This document shows positions 51,765-61,273 of a stretch of DNA of 64,000 nucleotides, one piece after another. A program made the position numbers and the translations under genes. This DNA is from Sinobacterium caligoides (GTDB lineage Bacteria; Pseudomonadota; Gammaproteobacteria; Pseudomonadales; Sinobacteriaceae). Below the pieces are notes generated by a model. The model was not told the DNA's origin. It did no database searches and saw only the letters and a list, made by a program, of their open reading frames with translations. Within the stretch, counting starts at the first letter, position 1. Every line of letters begins with the position of its first letter. Location: contig NZ_RKHR01000004.1 in the NCBI RefSeq assembly GCF_003752585.1, forward strand, positions 1,086,054 to 1,150,053, written 5' to 3'.

Positions 51765-52956
51765 AGGACAACCCTCCCCGTCTATCCAACAGAGAAACAT
51801 CGGCCAACACCGACAACAAGCGATCGACCTGCTCGGTACTGTGTGAGGCACTGAGCGTAATACGCAACCGCGCACTGCCCGCTGCTACCGTCGGCGGCCG
51901 AATCGCCCCCACCCAGATGCCACGCTCCATCAATGCACCGCTATACGCCATAGCGCGTCCAGCATCGCCGATTAACAGCGGCTGAATCGGTGTCGATGAA
52001 GCCATCAAGGGCAAACCGAGCTGCTCGGCACCGTGACGAAAACGCTCAATCATAGAATTTAGATGCTGACGCCGCCAAGCCTCACTGGCCAATAACGCAA
52101 TACTCGCGCGCGATGCGGCGGCCACCATCGGCGGCATCGCCGTGGTATAGATATAGCTGCGCGCAAACTGCACAAGAGTTTCAATTAACGCCTCACTGCC
52201 GGCAATAAAGGCGCCGCTGCTGCCCAGTCCCTTACCCAGACCGCCCATCAGAATAGGTAGTTGTGCAGTATTGAGTTCAAAATGTTCCGCACAGCCACCG
52301 CCTCGCTCACCCAACACACCCAAGCCATGTGCATCATCGACCATCAAACAGGCGTCGTGACGTGCACAGAGCTCGGTCAGCTCGGTCAGCGGCGCGATAT
52401 CACCGTCCATGCTGAAGACGCCATCGACGGCCACCAGCTTACGACCTTCGTCGTCACTGCGTGCAAGACGTCGCTCCAGTGCGGCAACATCGTTGTGAAG
52501 AAAGCGCTGAAAACGCGCGCCACTGAGCAAACCGCCATCAATCAGCGAGGCATGATTCAACTTATCTTCGAAAACGAAGTCACCCTTGGTGAGCAGGGCG
52601 CTGATGGCACCGAGGTTGGCCATATAACCGGTGGAGAATAGTAATGCCCGTGGCCTTCCGGTCAGCGCCGCGAGTTCCTCTTCCAGCGCATGATGCTCAC
52701 TGGAGTGGCCGCAGACAAGATGGGAGGCACCGCTGCCGACCCCGAAACGCTTAGCCGCAAGTGTCGCCGCCTCCGCAAGTTTGGGGTGACTTGCATGCCC
52801 CAAGTAATCATTGCTGCAGAAGTTAATACAGCGACGGCCATCAACATCTACCTCTGCCCCCGGGGCCGAGGTCACCGTAAGACGTCGACGATAGAGCTGC
52901 TGCTCCGCCCGCTGCTGTAAGCCCGCCGCTAATGCTCGCTCGAAACTCGCTACCAC
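51757..52956 (-). CDS. bioF: 8-amino-7-oxononanoate synthase
   Basis: PLP enzyme of 399 residues condensing pimeloyl-ACP with alanine. [51 protein letters not shown], and the PLP Lys in [16 protein letters not shown] are canonical. Second gene of the biotin operon, 8 bp after bioB. Confidence 0.94.
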   Translation of the reverse strand: MVASFERALAAGLQQRAEQQLYRRRLTVTSAPGAEVDVDGRRCINFCSNDYLGHASHPKLAEAATLAAKRFGVGSGASHLVCGHSSEHHALEEELAALTGRPRALLFSTGYMANLGAISALLTKGDFVFEDKLNHASLIDGGLLSGARFQRFLHNDVAALERRLARSDDEGRKLVAVDGVFSMDGDIAPLTELTELCARHDACLMVDDAHGLGVLGERGGGCAEHFELNTAQLPILMGGLGKGLGSSGAFIAGSEALIETLVQFARSYIYTTAMPPMVAAASRASIALLASEAWRRQHLNSMIERFRHGAEQLGLPLMASSTPIQPLLIGDAGRAMAYSGALMERGIWVGAIRPPTVAAGSARLRITLSASHSTEQVDRLLSVLADVSLLDRRGGLSYD

Positions 52957-52964
52957 GAAGCCCC

Positions 52965-54020
52965 CTAGCTCGCGCTTGCGTCGTAGAACACCTTATCCAT
53001 GGCTACATCGTTAATCTTCTGCGTCAAACTAGCCGCCACATCTTCTTCGGTATGGTGAGTCGCCTGCTTATCACTATTGATACCCAGGCGATCAAACAGC
53101 TGGTGATCATGGTTTTCTGAGGGGTTCTTGCAGGTCAGCAGCTTCTCTCCGTAGAAAATTGAGTTGGCACCGGCCATAAACGTCATCGCCTGCATCTCGT
53201 CACTCATGTCTTCGCGGCCCGCCGATAAACGTACCGCCGACTTCGGCATCATGATACGCGCCACGGCGATGGTACGGATAAAATCGAAGGGGTCGAGCTT
53301 ATCCACCTCGCCAAGATCCGCCAACGGTGTGCCTTCAACCTGCACCAACATATTAATCGGCACGCTATCGGGGTGTTGTGGCAGATTGGCGAGAGACTTC
53401 AGCAGGCCACAGCGATCCTTGGCTTCCTCCCCCATACCAACAATGCCACCTGAGCAGACTTTAATTCCCGCACCACGCACATTCGACAGGGTACTTAAAC
53501 GATCACCATAGGTGCGTGTGGTGATGATGTCCTCATAATATTCTTCAGAAGTATCGAGGTTGTGATTGTAATAATCTAATCCCGCCTCATTAAGCTCTTC
53601 AGCCTGTTCGCTGGTCAGCATCCCCAGCGTCATACAAGTCTCTAACTCAAGCTCCTTAACTCCCCGTACCATTGCCGTCACATAGGGCATATCTTTCTTT
53701 TTCGGCGAACGCCACGCCGCCCCCATACAGAAACGTGTCGCACCGCTTTCCTTCGCCTTTCGCGCCTCGTTGATGACCAGCTCAACCTCCATCAACTTTT
53801 CTTTCTCGAGACCAGTATCGTAACGATTACTCTGTGGACAGTATTTGCAATCTTCAGGACAAGCCCCTGTCTTAATCGACAGCAGCTGGCTAATTTGTAC
53901 CTGGTTGGGATCAAAGTTTTGTCGATGCACCTGTTGCGCCTGAAACATCAAGTCATTAAAGGGCAGATCAAAAAGCGCCTGAATCTCAGCCAGCGTCCAA
54001 TCGTGGCGAATGTCTGTCAT
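52965..54020 (-). CDS. bioB: Biotin synthase
   Basis: Radical-SAM enzyme of 351 residues inserting sulfur into dethiobiotin. The 4Fe-4S motif C-x3-C-x2-C is in [15 protein letters not shown], and [13 protein letters not shown] and [14 protein letters not shown] are typical. Start at 54020; a longer frame to 54065 would cross the leader. The BirA-type operator lies 79-109 bp upstream. First gene of the operon. Confidence 0.95.
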   Translation of the reverse strand: MTDIRHDWTLAEIQALFDLPFNDLMFQAQQVHRQNFDPNQVQISQLLSIKTGACPEDCKYCPQSNRYDTGLEKEKLMEVELVINEARKAKESGATRFCMGAAWRSPKKKDMPYVTAMVRGVKELELETCMTLGMLTSEQAEELNEAGLDYYNHNLDTSEEYYEDIITTRTYGDRLSTLSNVRGAGIKVCSGGIVGMGEEAKDRCGLLKSLANLPQHPDSVPINMLVQVEGTPLADLGEVDKLDPFDFIRTIAVARIMMPKSAVRLSAGREDMSDEMQAMTFMAGANSIFYGEKLLTCKNPSENHDHQLFDRLGINSDKQATHHTEEDVAASLTQKINDVAMDKVFYDASAS

Positions 54021-54098
54021 CGGTGGTACCCCAAGTAGATTGATCAAACTGATATATACATACATTTATAGGGGCCATATTAACGGTCACAGCCGAGT

Positions 54099-54129
54099 AG
54101 TCAACCTGGAGACCTTAATATGGTTGACT
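54099..54129. promoter_or_regulatory. BirA operator between bioB and comF
   Basis: Inverted repeat AGTCAACC - 15 bases - GGTTGACT, the spacing and AACC/GGTT core of the proteobacterial biotin repressor (BirA) site. It lies 79 bp upstream of bioB. Confidence 0.75.
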
Positions 54130-54229
54130 GATGAACAAACTATCACCTAGACCGGCTATCACCATCGTTGCCAACAGGGTAAATCGCTGCCAAACTTCCT
54201 CCATCAACGCAGCCAAGGATGGCCGTAGA

Positions 54230-54958
54230 ATGGGTAAAAATTGGTGCGACAAGCTCAGCTTCAGTATCTTCCCTGCACGCTGCCTACTCTGCGAGGCAAG
54301 CTCGGCACTGTCGGTTGAGTTATGTTATAACTGCCTATCGCTGCTGCGTCGTCAGAGCCCGTACTGCCGCCACTGCGGCCTCAATCTACCCGATACTCAC
54401 AACGACTGTGGCCGCTGCCTACAGCAACCGCCAGCCTTCGATCGCTGCATCAGTGGCTGTGACTTCCATCGGCTGAGCGCCGCCCTGATCCATCGTTTCA
54501 AAGATCACAAGCAACTGCCTCCGCTACGCATCCTCAGCACACTGCTGGCCGATGAAATCTTACAAAGCTATTGCGACGAGACACTACCACAGCTCATCAT
54601 TCCCGTTCCGCTACACTGGCAGCGGCTGTGGACTAGAGGCTTCAACCAATCGCAATGGATCGCCCACGCGCTATCGCAACAATTAAACATCCCCATTAGC
54701 AACCATGGTGTAAAGCGCCTGTATGCCACCCCCCAGCAGCGCAAGCTCAACAAACGCCAACGCCTCGGCAACCTAAAAGACGCCTTCCAAGTCACTGCCG
54801 ATTACTCTCGCTATCAGCACATTGCCATCGTCGACGACGTCATTACCACAGGCAGCACCGCACAGGGCATGGCCTTACAGCTTAAACAACACGGGGTACC
54901 GGTCGTCGACTGCTGGTCACTTGCTCGTACGCCGGAGCCCGGCAGCAGAGACGGCTAA
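54230..54958 (+). CDS. comF: ComF family protein
   Basis: Phosphoribosyltransferase-like protein of about 242 residues. N-terminal zinc ribbon with CXXC pairs (ARCLLCEA, YCRHCGLN, CGRCLQQ), then FKDHKQLPPL and the PRPP motif IAIVDDVITTGSTAQG. ComF proteins take part in DNA uptake and transformation or helicase-linked functions. The bioB-comF divergent pair is usual in gammaproteobacteria. I chose the ATG at 54230 because the zinc ribbon follows at normal distance and AAGGATGG lies before it; a start at 54131 would overlap the BirA operator. It overlaps the thioesterase stop by 4 bp. Confidence 0.88.
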   Translation: MGKNWCDKLSFSIFPARCLLCEASSALSVELCYNCLSLLRRQSPYCRHCGLNLPDTHNDCGRCLQQPPAFDRCISGCDFHRLSAALIHRFKDHKQLPPLRILSTLLADEILQSYCDETLPQLIIPVPLHWQRLWTRGFNQSQWIAHALSQQLNIPISNHGVKRLYATPQQRKLNKRQRLGNLKDAFQVTADYSRYQHIAIVDDVITTGSTAQGMALQLKQHGVPVVDCWSLARTPEPGSRDG

Positions 54959-55380
54959 TTATCCCCCTTCAGCACCGACATGGTGAGGCGCGATTCACAT
55001 ACCGGCTTGCCCTGCTCGTTGCTAATAGCAATATTCCACACATGCGTCGTACGACCAATATGCACCGGTGTCGCCTTCGCCGTTACGACGCCACTGTGCA
55101 CCGCGCGAATATGGTTGGCGTTCACATCGAGGCCCACACTGTAATAACCTGGACGATTAGCCATCGCCGAGGCGATACTACCAACACTCTCCGCCAGTAC
55201 CACTGAGGCACCGCCGTGTAAAATTCCCATAGGCTGGTGATGACGAGCATCGACCGGCATGGTGGCAACAAGGTAGTCCTCACCGATCTCCGTGATCTCA
55301 ATATCTAACAACCGGCACAGGGTCTTTTCTGTGAGCTGATGTATCTCACTTAACGTAAAAGGGCTTTTCCATAACGGCAT
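54955..55380 (-). CDS. Hotdog-fold thioesterase (YdiI/EntH-like)
   Basis: Protein of 141 residues. HHQPMGILHGGASVVLAESVGSIA contains the Glu and HGG motif of the 4-hydroxybenzoyl-CoA thioesterase/EntH-YdiI group, followed by LDVNANHIRAVHSGVVTAKA. It hydrolyses aryl- or acyl-CoA; whether menaquinone-related or proofreading is unclear. It is convergent with comF. Confidence 0.85.
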   Translation of the reverse strand: MPLWKSPFTLSEIHQLTEKTLCRLLDIEITEIGEDYLVATMPVDARHHQPMGILHGGASVVLAESVGSIASAMANRPGYYSVGLDVNANHIRAVHSGVVTAKATPVHIGRTTHVWNIAISNEQGKPVCESRLTMSVLKGDN

Positions 55381-55510
55381 AATGATGCACCTAAGGCTGA
55401 CTGAGTAGCGGGTAATTAGTTGCTATTAATGAGACAATTATCGCCGCATTGCAATACCCCTCATCAGTAGCGGTTACCGATGCCATCAATAATCATCCGA
55501 GTAACAGATT

Positions 55511-56263
55511 ATGCGCCCATTTTTAGCTGCGATCATCATCAGCCTTAGCCTCTCGAGCACCCTGGCCAGCGCCGAGCAAATCACCGTCGCTGTTGCTGCC
55601 AACTTTAAACCTGCCTTAGCCTCTCTTCTGCCCGCCTTCGAGCAAGAGACCGGACATCAGGTCAAGCTTTCCTCGGCCTCTACCGGCATACTCTATGCAC
55701 AAATCACCAAGGGCGCGCCTTTTGCGATTTTCTTTGCCGCCGATAGTAAGCGGCCGCTGCGGTTAGAGCAGCAACAACTGATCCGCCCCGGTAGCCGAGC
55801 CACCTATGCCTTCGGTCAGATTGCCGTCATCAGCCAACAACCACAGATGAGCCAAGCACAATTAATCGAACAGATGAGGAGCGCTACGCTCGCCATCGCC
55901 AACGCCCAGACTGCCCCCTACGGTGTCGCCGCCGAGCAGCTGCTGCATTGCTGGGGCCTAGACGCACGTTTATCTGATGCTGTACGCGCCAACAACATCG
56001 CCCAAGTCCTACATTACGCCGCCAGCAAGACCGTCGACGTCGCAGTGATTAGCCAATCACAATGGCCACAGCTACAGGCCAGCGGCAAAGATAATGGCTG
56101 GTACCACTACGACGTGCCACACTCTTGTTACCAGCCGATTGAGCAGCAAATGGCCGTACTCGACAGTCAATCAGCCGCCGCTCAAGCCCTCCATGATTAC
56201 TTGCTGCGCCCGAGCACACAGCAGCAGCTGCGTCACTGGGGCTATCGCGCAGCCAGTAACTAA
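55511..56263 (+). CDS. modA: Molybdate-binding periplasmic protein
   Basis: Substrate-binding protein of 250 residues with a signal peptide ending TLASA. ITVAVAANFKPALASLLPAFEQETGHQVKLSSASTG continues the ModA pattern with Ser/Ala-lined oxyanion site (stretch about 22-57). It binds molybdate or tungstate for the ModBC transporter. First gene of modABC; no ModE site was visible upstream. Confidence 0.9.
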   Translation: MRPFLAAIIISLSLSSTLASAEQITVAVAANFKPALASLLPAFEQETGHQVKLSSASTGILYAQITKGAPFAIFFAADSKRPLRLEQQQLIRPGSRATYAFGQIAVISQQPQMSQAQLIEQMRSATLAIANAQTAPYGVAAEQLLHCWGLDARLSDAVRANNIAQVLHYAASKTVDVAVISQSQWPQLQASGKDNGWYHYDVPHSCYQPIEQQMAVLDSQSAAAQALHDYLLRPSTQQQLRHWGYRAASN

Positions 56264-56295
56264 ACCACTCCTACGACCATAGACAGGACATCGCC

Positions 56296-56973
56296 TTGCT
56301 CGCGCTTGCAGACTTTCAGGCCATAGTACTCACCCTTCAACTGGCCATCACCACGACGCTAATCTTGCTGCTTGTCTGCATACCCACGAGCTGGTGGCTG
56401 GCCAACAGCAAGAGCCGTTTCAAACCTTTATTTGAAGCCCTTGTGGCGCTACCTCTGGTACTGCCACCGACAGTCATCGGCTTTTATCTGTTGCTGCTGC
56501 TAGCACCCGATGGAATCGTCGGCCGTGTCTGGGGCCAGCTCTTCGGCGATACCCTACCGTTTAGCTTTACCGGCCTGTTGATCGGCTCCATGATCTATTC
56601 ATTGCCCTTTGTCATGCAGCCACTACAAAACGGCTTCGAGCGTCTCCCCAAAGGCCTACTTGACTACGCAAGCACACTCGCTTCCCCCGTCGACCGCTTC
56701 ACCTCTGTCATTCTACCGCTGTCCAAGACCAGCCTAATTACCGCCGCCTGCATGGGCTTTGCCCATACCATCGGCGAGTTCGGTGTCGTACTGATGATCG
56801 GCGGCAATATCCCCGGTGAAACCCAGCTACTCTCTATCGCCCTATTCGACAGAGTCGAGAACCTACAGTACCAACAGGCGCATATCCTCGCAGCGGGACT
56901 ACTGATTTTTTCTATCAGCATGCTCGCCCTACTTTATAGTCTCAATCGTCGAGGAAATAAGCTGTGGTCATAG
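56296..56973 (+). CDS. modB: Molybdate ABC transporter permease
   Basis: Inner-membrane permease of 225 residues with five helices. The EAA loop (ASTLASPVDRFTSVILPLS) couples to ModC. GEFGVVLMIGGNIPGET is diagnostic for ModB. TTG start at 56296 with ACAGGAC upstream. It overlaps the modC start by 10 bp. Confidence 0.92.
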   Translation: MLALADFQAIVLTLQLAITTTLILLLVCIPTSWWLANSKSRFKPLFEALVALPLVLPPTVIGFYLLLLLAPDGIVGRVWGQLFGDTLPFSFTGLLIGSMIYSLPFVMQPLQNGFERLPKGLLDYASTLASPVDRFTSVILPLSKTSLITAACMGFAHTIGEFGVVLMIGGNIPGETQLLSIALFDRVENLQYQQAHILAAGLLIFSISMLALLYSLNRRGNKLWS

Positions 56974-58079
56974 CCAATCAACAGCCGCTACTGAGCGCCA
57001 AAATCGATTACCCATTAGCATCCTTTCGCCTGCAGGCCGAATTTGATATCGGCCAACGCGGCATCACCGCGCTGTTTGGCCGCTCCGGCTCAGGCAAGAG
57101 CAGTCTACTTCGCGTGCTCGCGGGGCTCACCAAGGACAGCCGCAGCGATATCCGTTTCAACGGCCGAGTCTGGCAGGATAAACACGCTTTTCTTGCTAGT
57201 CATAAGCGCCACATCGGCTTTGTCTGTCAGCAGCCGCAGCTGCTACCGCACCTAAACGTCAGAGCCAACATAAGCTTCGCCTATCAGCGCCGCTTTAATC
57301 AGCACGGCCCTAGCCTCGACGAGCTCAGCCAGTGGCTCGGACTGAGCCAGCTGCTCGATAAATGGCCTCAACAACTCTCCGGTGGTCAGCAACAACGCGT
57401 CGCCATCGCTCGCTCGCTGGCTTGCCACCCTGATCTACTGTTAATGGACGAGCCTCTCTCTGCGCTCGACGTCGACAGCCGCGAGGAAATTCTTCACCAC
57501 CTTGAGCAACTACACCGCAAGCTACCGACACCGATCATCTACGTCAGCCACAACGTCGAAGAGATTCATCGTCTCGCCGATGAGGTGATCGTACTCGATA
57601 ACGGCCAAATTCGTCAGCGTGGCAGCCTGCTCGAGTTAGCCAACCAACTACATTCACCACTGCACGGCGACCAGCACAGCACTTTGCTCGAGGCATCTGT
57701 CAGTCATTACGATCCCCGCTGGCAGCTAACGACGGTCACCTTGGCGGATAAACAAAAGTTACAGCTGGCAGGTCAACCGGGGATGATTGGCAGCCCCTTG
57801 CGCATTCGCATCCCCGCTCGTGATGTCAGTCTCACTCTTAGTAAGGCAGATGACACCAGCATCCTCAACTGCCTGCGTGCCACCATCCATCACATCGAGA
57901 ACGATGCCGGCGCCGGCGCTCTGATACAGATGCATATTGGTCAAGGTAAGCAACCGTTACTAGCCAAGCTCACTCAAAAATCCGTACACCAATTACAATT
58001 AACCGTAGGCTGTCAGGTTATCGCCCAGATCAAGGGCGTAGCTATGCTTAGCGACCAACCGAGTAAGACCACCACATGA
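56964..58079 (+). CDS. modC: Molybdate ABC transporter ATPase
   Basis: Protein of 371 residues: Walker A GRSGSGKSSLLRVLAG, Q-loop FVCQQPQLLPHL, signature LSGGQQQRVAIARSLA, Walker B LLLMDEPLSALD, His switch ISHN-like YVSHNVEE, and a C-terminal TOBE (Mop) domain beyond about 290. GTG start inside modB. The last bases overlap the srkA start (ATGA), so all four genes are probably co-transcribed. Confidence 0.93.
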   Translation: MVIANQQPLLSAKIDYPLASFRLQAEFDIGQRGITALFGRSGSGKSSLLRVLAGLTKDSRSDIRFNGRVWQDKHAFLASHKRHIGFVCQQPQLLPHLNVRANISFAYQRRFNQHGPSLDELSQWLGLSQLLDKWPQQLSGGQQQRVAIARSLACHPDLLLMDEPLSALDVDSREEILHHLEQLHRKLPTPIIYVSHNVEEIHRLADEVIVLDNGQIRQRGSLLELANQLHSPLHGDQHSTLLEASVSHYDPRWQLTTVTLADKQKLQLAGQPGMIGSPLRIRIPARDVSLTLSKADDTSILNCLRATIHHIENDAGAGALIQMHIGQGKQPLLAKLTQKSVHQLQLTVGCQVIAQIKGVAMLSDQPSKTTT

Positions 58080-59161
58080 ATAACGACTACGACGACGAGC
58101 ACGATGCCAACGACGTCAACGGCAACCTAGCCGCCAGTGAAGATGAGTCCATCGAGACGCCCGACACCTTGATCAACAATGATCACCACCCGTTCTACTC
58201 GCTGACCCCAGACACCGTCATCGACGCTGTCGAAAGTACCGGTGTGTTCAGCGACTTTCGCATCATCGCCTTGAATAGTTATGAAAATCGCGTCTACCAA
58301 GTCGGCATTGAAGATGCTGAGCCGATCATTGCCAAGTTCTATCGTCCCAATCGCTGGAGCGATCCACAAATACTCGAAGAGCATCAATTCACCCAAGAGC
58401 TGTTCGATGCAGAACTCCCCGTCGTACCCGCCAACATCGAGCTAAAACAACAAACCACGCTACTCACTCACGGCGATTTCCGTTTCAGCCTCTTCCCTCG
58501 CCGCGGTGGTTACGCTCCTGAGCTCGACAACCTCGACCATTTATATCAGCTCGGCCAAAACATCGGACGTATACACGCCATCGCCAGCACTCGAGATTTT
58601 CAGCATCGCATCAAGATAGACTTCCCCTTCTATGCCGAAGACAGCGTCACCTTGATCAAAAATCATTTCATTCCCCGCGACCTTAAACCCGCTTACGAGG
58701 GAGTAACAGAATTACTACTGGCCGAGCTGAAGCAACAGTGGCGACTCAACGAGGAACTCCGCCAGATCCGTCTACACGGCGACTGCCACCCCGGCAATAT
58801 TCTCTGGCGCGATGACAGCCCACACTTCGTCGACTTCGACGACTGCTTGATGGGGCCCGCGATCCAAGACCTATGGATGATGCTCAACGGTGATCGCAAC
58901 AACCAGACCGTACAGCTCTCCGAGATTGTCGACGGTTATAACGAGTTCCATCACTTTGACCCGCGCGAGATTAGGTTGATCGAAGTATTGCGCACCTTCC
59001 GTATGCTCTACTACTGCGCCTGGCTGGCCAGGCGCTGGCGTGATCCAGCCTTTCCCATGCACTTCCCCTGGTTCAACACCGAGCGCTACTGGTCACAACA
59101 CATACTCGAACTGAAGGAACAGCTATCGACACTACAAGAGGAACCACTGCAACTATTCTAA
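58076..59161 (+). CDS. srkA: Stress-response Ser/Thr kinase, YihE/RdoA family
   Basis: Protein kinase of 361 residues; E. coli SrkA is 328, and the extra N-terminal about 35 residues are very acidic (Asp/Asn-rich). Motifs: NSYENRVYQVG, KFYRPNRWSD, LHGDCHPGNILWRDD (catalytic loop) and FVDFDDCLMGPAIQDLW (DFD). SrkA blocks MazEF- and stress-linked death in enterobacteria and is linked to the Cpx response there. Translationally coupled to modC, which is an unusual partner. Confidence 0.9.
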   Translation: MNNDYDDEHDANDVNGNLAASEDESIETPDTLINNDHHPFYSLTPDTVIDAVESTGVFSDFRIIALNSYENRVYQVGIEDAEPIIAKFYRPNRWSDPQILEEHQFTQELFDAELPVVPANIELKQQTTLLTHGDFRFSLFPRRGGYAPELDNLDHLYQLGQNIGRIHAIASTRDFQHRIKIDFPFYAEDSVTLIKNHFIPRDLKPAYEGVTELLLAELKQQWRLNEELRQIRLHGDCHPGNILWRDDSPHFVDFDDCLMGPAIQDLWMMLNGDRNNQTVQLSEIVDGYNEFHHFDPREIRLIEVLRTFRMLYYCAWLARRWRDPAFPMHFPWFNTERYWSQHILELKEQLSTLQEEPLQLF

Positions 59162-59617
59162 CTGACGAGAAGCATGCTGAGCAGTGCGATGGTCCTGCTC
59201 CTCTCAAGCAGAAAAGCGACAGAGGTGACACCCAGCTGTTACCTCCCCCCCCTTCCGAACACACCAAAAGTAACAGAACCACAACACCAACTAAATTTTT
59301 GCTGATTTACTCAAATAAAGTTTGCACGCTATCATAATCCGTATATAGTCGACAGCAAGTCACCTAAGTACTTACCCTTACAAAGGTCCTAGAGACCACT
59401 AATAATAAGCCGAATAAAAACAATAATACGGCAACACTGGGGTAAGTTACTTAACGCGACGCTGAGAGGCACGCGCTTGGCACACAAAATTATCCGCAGA
59501 GATAATGGTCCAAACGCGTAAAGCAGCCAAGACAATAACAATAAAAACTGGCCGGCCTCTCTATTGTTTTTTCTTTCCGCACTTCTACCATAGATGCAGC
59601 AAGCCAGAGAGAGAGAA
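59162..59617. other. Convergent intergenic region with RNA-like structure
   Basis: No protein gene is supported in 456 bp. Hairpins GAGCAG/CTGCTC (59179-59200) and GAGGTGACA/TGTTACCTC (59222-59245) follow srkA; the second is followed by an eight-C run. Then a promoter-like AT-rich stretch and the structured segment 59366-59572 described separately. Confidence 0.5.
59366..59572 (+). ncRNA. Candidate structured non-coding RNA with terminator
   Basis: On the plus strand several complementary segments nest. AAGTACTTACCC (59366-59377) pairs with GGGTAAGT-T-ACTT (59440-59452, one bulge), enclosing hairpins GGTC/GACC (59385-59397) and GCCG/CGGC (59409-59432). Then GAGAGGC (59464-59470) pairs with GCCTCTC (59555-59561), enclosing ACGCG-C-TTGG/CCAA-A-CGCGT (59471-59480 with 59510-59519, one mismatch) capped by ATTATC/GATAAT (59489-59506). 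A U-rich tract (59565-59572) follows. No known family (6S, 4.5S, RNase P, tmRNA) is recognised. Confidence 0.45.
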
Positions 59618-60418
59618 CTAGTCTCTTACGCTCGGCTTAATTAAAGCGCGCAACCAATTCCACGTGCCATTTTCCTTCAGCACCATCTTATCTACCGCGT
59701 CGAAAAATTGCGCCTGCCCGACTGGGTCAGCAAAGTACTCGGCACGTGTCTTAATCACTCTAGCGGGGTCCAGCTGCTTGACCACTTTAGCGGGGTTGCC
59801 TGCCACCACGACATTGTCGGGAACATCTCTGGTCACCACACTGCCTGCACCCACCACACTGTTCTCACCAATCGTAACTCCCTTGAGTACCGAGGCGTGG
59901 TCCCCTAACCAGACATTATCTTTAATCACCACCGGATAAACCTCGGCATCACGCTCGGTACGATCATAGAGTCCATGCCAATCGCAGTCGGTAATATAGA
60001 CACCATTAGCCATCATCACACTATCGCCAATACTGATACGATCACTGGCCGAGATCCTACAGCCAGGACTGATCAACACATAGTCACCAATTGTGATCTC
60101 ACCGGCCATTGGCTCCCGCCCCCAGACCCCAATCTTTACCGGTGCCTGAGGCTCACCAATGATCGTCGCACAACGACCAATAGTAATGTTTGGGCCATCG
60201 ATACCAACGTACCAAGGCTTCATGATGGTATGATGCGGGCCCAGCTCATCACAGGCCGGTCGCAGAAAATGCTCGGCATACCAATGACGAAAACGCAGAT
60301 AAAACTTCTTCACCCAGTAGGGCCGACGATCTTGGCGCACGTAGATACTCTCGCTGTTAATTCTTATATGCGTCTCATCATCGCCGCTTAATGAAAGACT
60401 GTAAAGACCTGAACACAT
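59618..60418 (-). CDS. Acyltransferase with left-handed beta-helix
   Basis: Cytosolic protein of about 266 residues. From about residue 60 onwards it has hexapeptide repeats (ITIGRCATIIGEPQAPVKIG, ITIGDYVLISPGCRIS, VVIKDNVWLGDHASVLKGVT) as in maltose/galactoside-type O-acetyltransferases. The acceptor substrate is unknown; a sugar or lipid-linked sugar is typical. The ATG at 60418 gives a usual length, but a TTG at 60499 would extend it by 27 residues; neither has a good ribosome site. Divergent from the TrmB-like gene. Confidence 0.75.
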   Translation of the reverse strand: MCSGLYSLSLSGDDETHIRINSESIYVRQDRRPYWVKKFYLRFRHWYAEHFLRPACDELGPHHTIMKPWYVGIDGPNITIGRCATIIGEPQAPVKIGVWGREPMAGEITIGDYVLISPGCRISASDRISIGDSVMMANGVYITDCDWHGLYDRTERDAEVYPVVIKDNVWLGDHASVLKGVTIGENSVVGAGSVVTRDVPDNVVVAGNPAKVVKQLDPARVIKTRAEYFADPVGQAQFFDAVDKMVLKENGTWNWLRALIKPSVRD

Positions 60419-60502
60419 TAGGCCACGCAAGAGGCTAACTATTGCTGTGCATAAGACGCTATAATCAACCGTTATCCCTTCTTTGCTAAAGAGCTCCAAT
60501 CA

Positions 60503-61192
60503 ATGGCTACTCCCGCCAACTCCAAGATTGTCACCAGTAATCGCGACAAACTGCATGAAAACCTCGATAAGGTCGTCCGCAAGCACCTCGCCCATCCCTT
60601 TCGTAAGCCCTATGCACAACACAGCCAAGATGCCTTTGACGCCATTCGCCAGCAGGTCGAGCAGCACAGCGGCCCCATCGTGCTCGACTCCTGCTGCGGT
60701 ATTGGTGAAAGCAGCCACAAGCTTGCCGAACAACATGCCGACGCCTTAGTGATTGGGATCGATCAATCCGCGCACCGACTCGATAAGCATGACACGCACT
60801 TCCTACCTCGGGATAATTGCTTACTGGTGCGAGCCGATGTCGTCGACTTCTGGCGACTCGCGCTGGAGGCCGGTTGGCGCCCCAGTCACCACTACTTACT
60901 CTACCCAAACCCTTGGCCCAAGGCTCATCACTTACAGCGTCGCTGGTATGCACACAGTGTCTTCCCCAGCCTACTTGCTCTCGGTGGGCAACTAGAGTGC
61001 CGCAGCAACTGGCCCCTCTACCTGCAGGAGTTCCAGCACAGCCTAGCGGTCGTCGAGACTAGGTCGAGCATTCAATCACTGGTAGCGACCTCGCCGCTCA
61101 CCCCTTTTGAGCGAAAATACAGCCAGAGCGGACAGACTATCTGGCAGCTCACCGCCTCTCTGCACGATGATTATTCTGATCTTTTAGGGTAG
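60503..61192 (+). CDS. TrmB-like tRNA methyltransferase family protein
   Basis: SAM-dependent methyltransferase of 229 residues. LDSCCGIGESSHKLA is the SAM-binding loop and YLLYPNPWPKAHHLQRRWY is the NPWP-K motif of tRNA (m7G46) methyltransferase TrmB. The SAM loop differs from classical TrmB (CCGIG for a G-F-G-M/N-G pattern) and the acidic motif is weaker, so this is probably the second, TrmB-paralog family, whose target is not established. It starts 85 bp from the divergent acyltransferase start; 81 bp later comes cysE. Confidence 0.8.
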   Translation: MATPANSKIVTSNRDKLHENLDKVVRKHLAHPFRKPYAQHSQDAFDAIRQQVEQHSGPIVLDSCCGIGESSHKLAEQHADALVIGIDQSAHRLDKHDTHFLPRDNCLLVRADVVDFWRLALEAGWRPSHHYLLYPNPWPKAHHLQRRWYAHSVFPSLLALGGQLECRSNWPLYLQEFQHSLAVVETRSSIQSLVATSPLTPFERKYSQSGQTIWQLTASLHDDYSDLLG

Positions 61193-61273
61193 AGTGCCCA
61201 CTACTATGGAGAGGCAGCTACCGCTGCAATCAGGCCGGCATCGGCTTCACAACCTATAAAAAGAGATTCTATT

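Noticed and set aside
55381-55510. ModE operator before modA
   Set aside because: No TATATA-type inverted repeat present.
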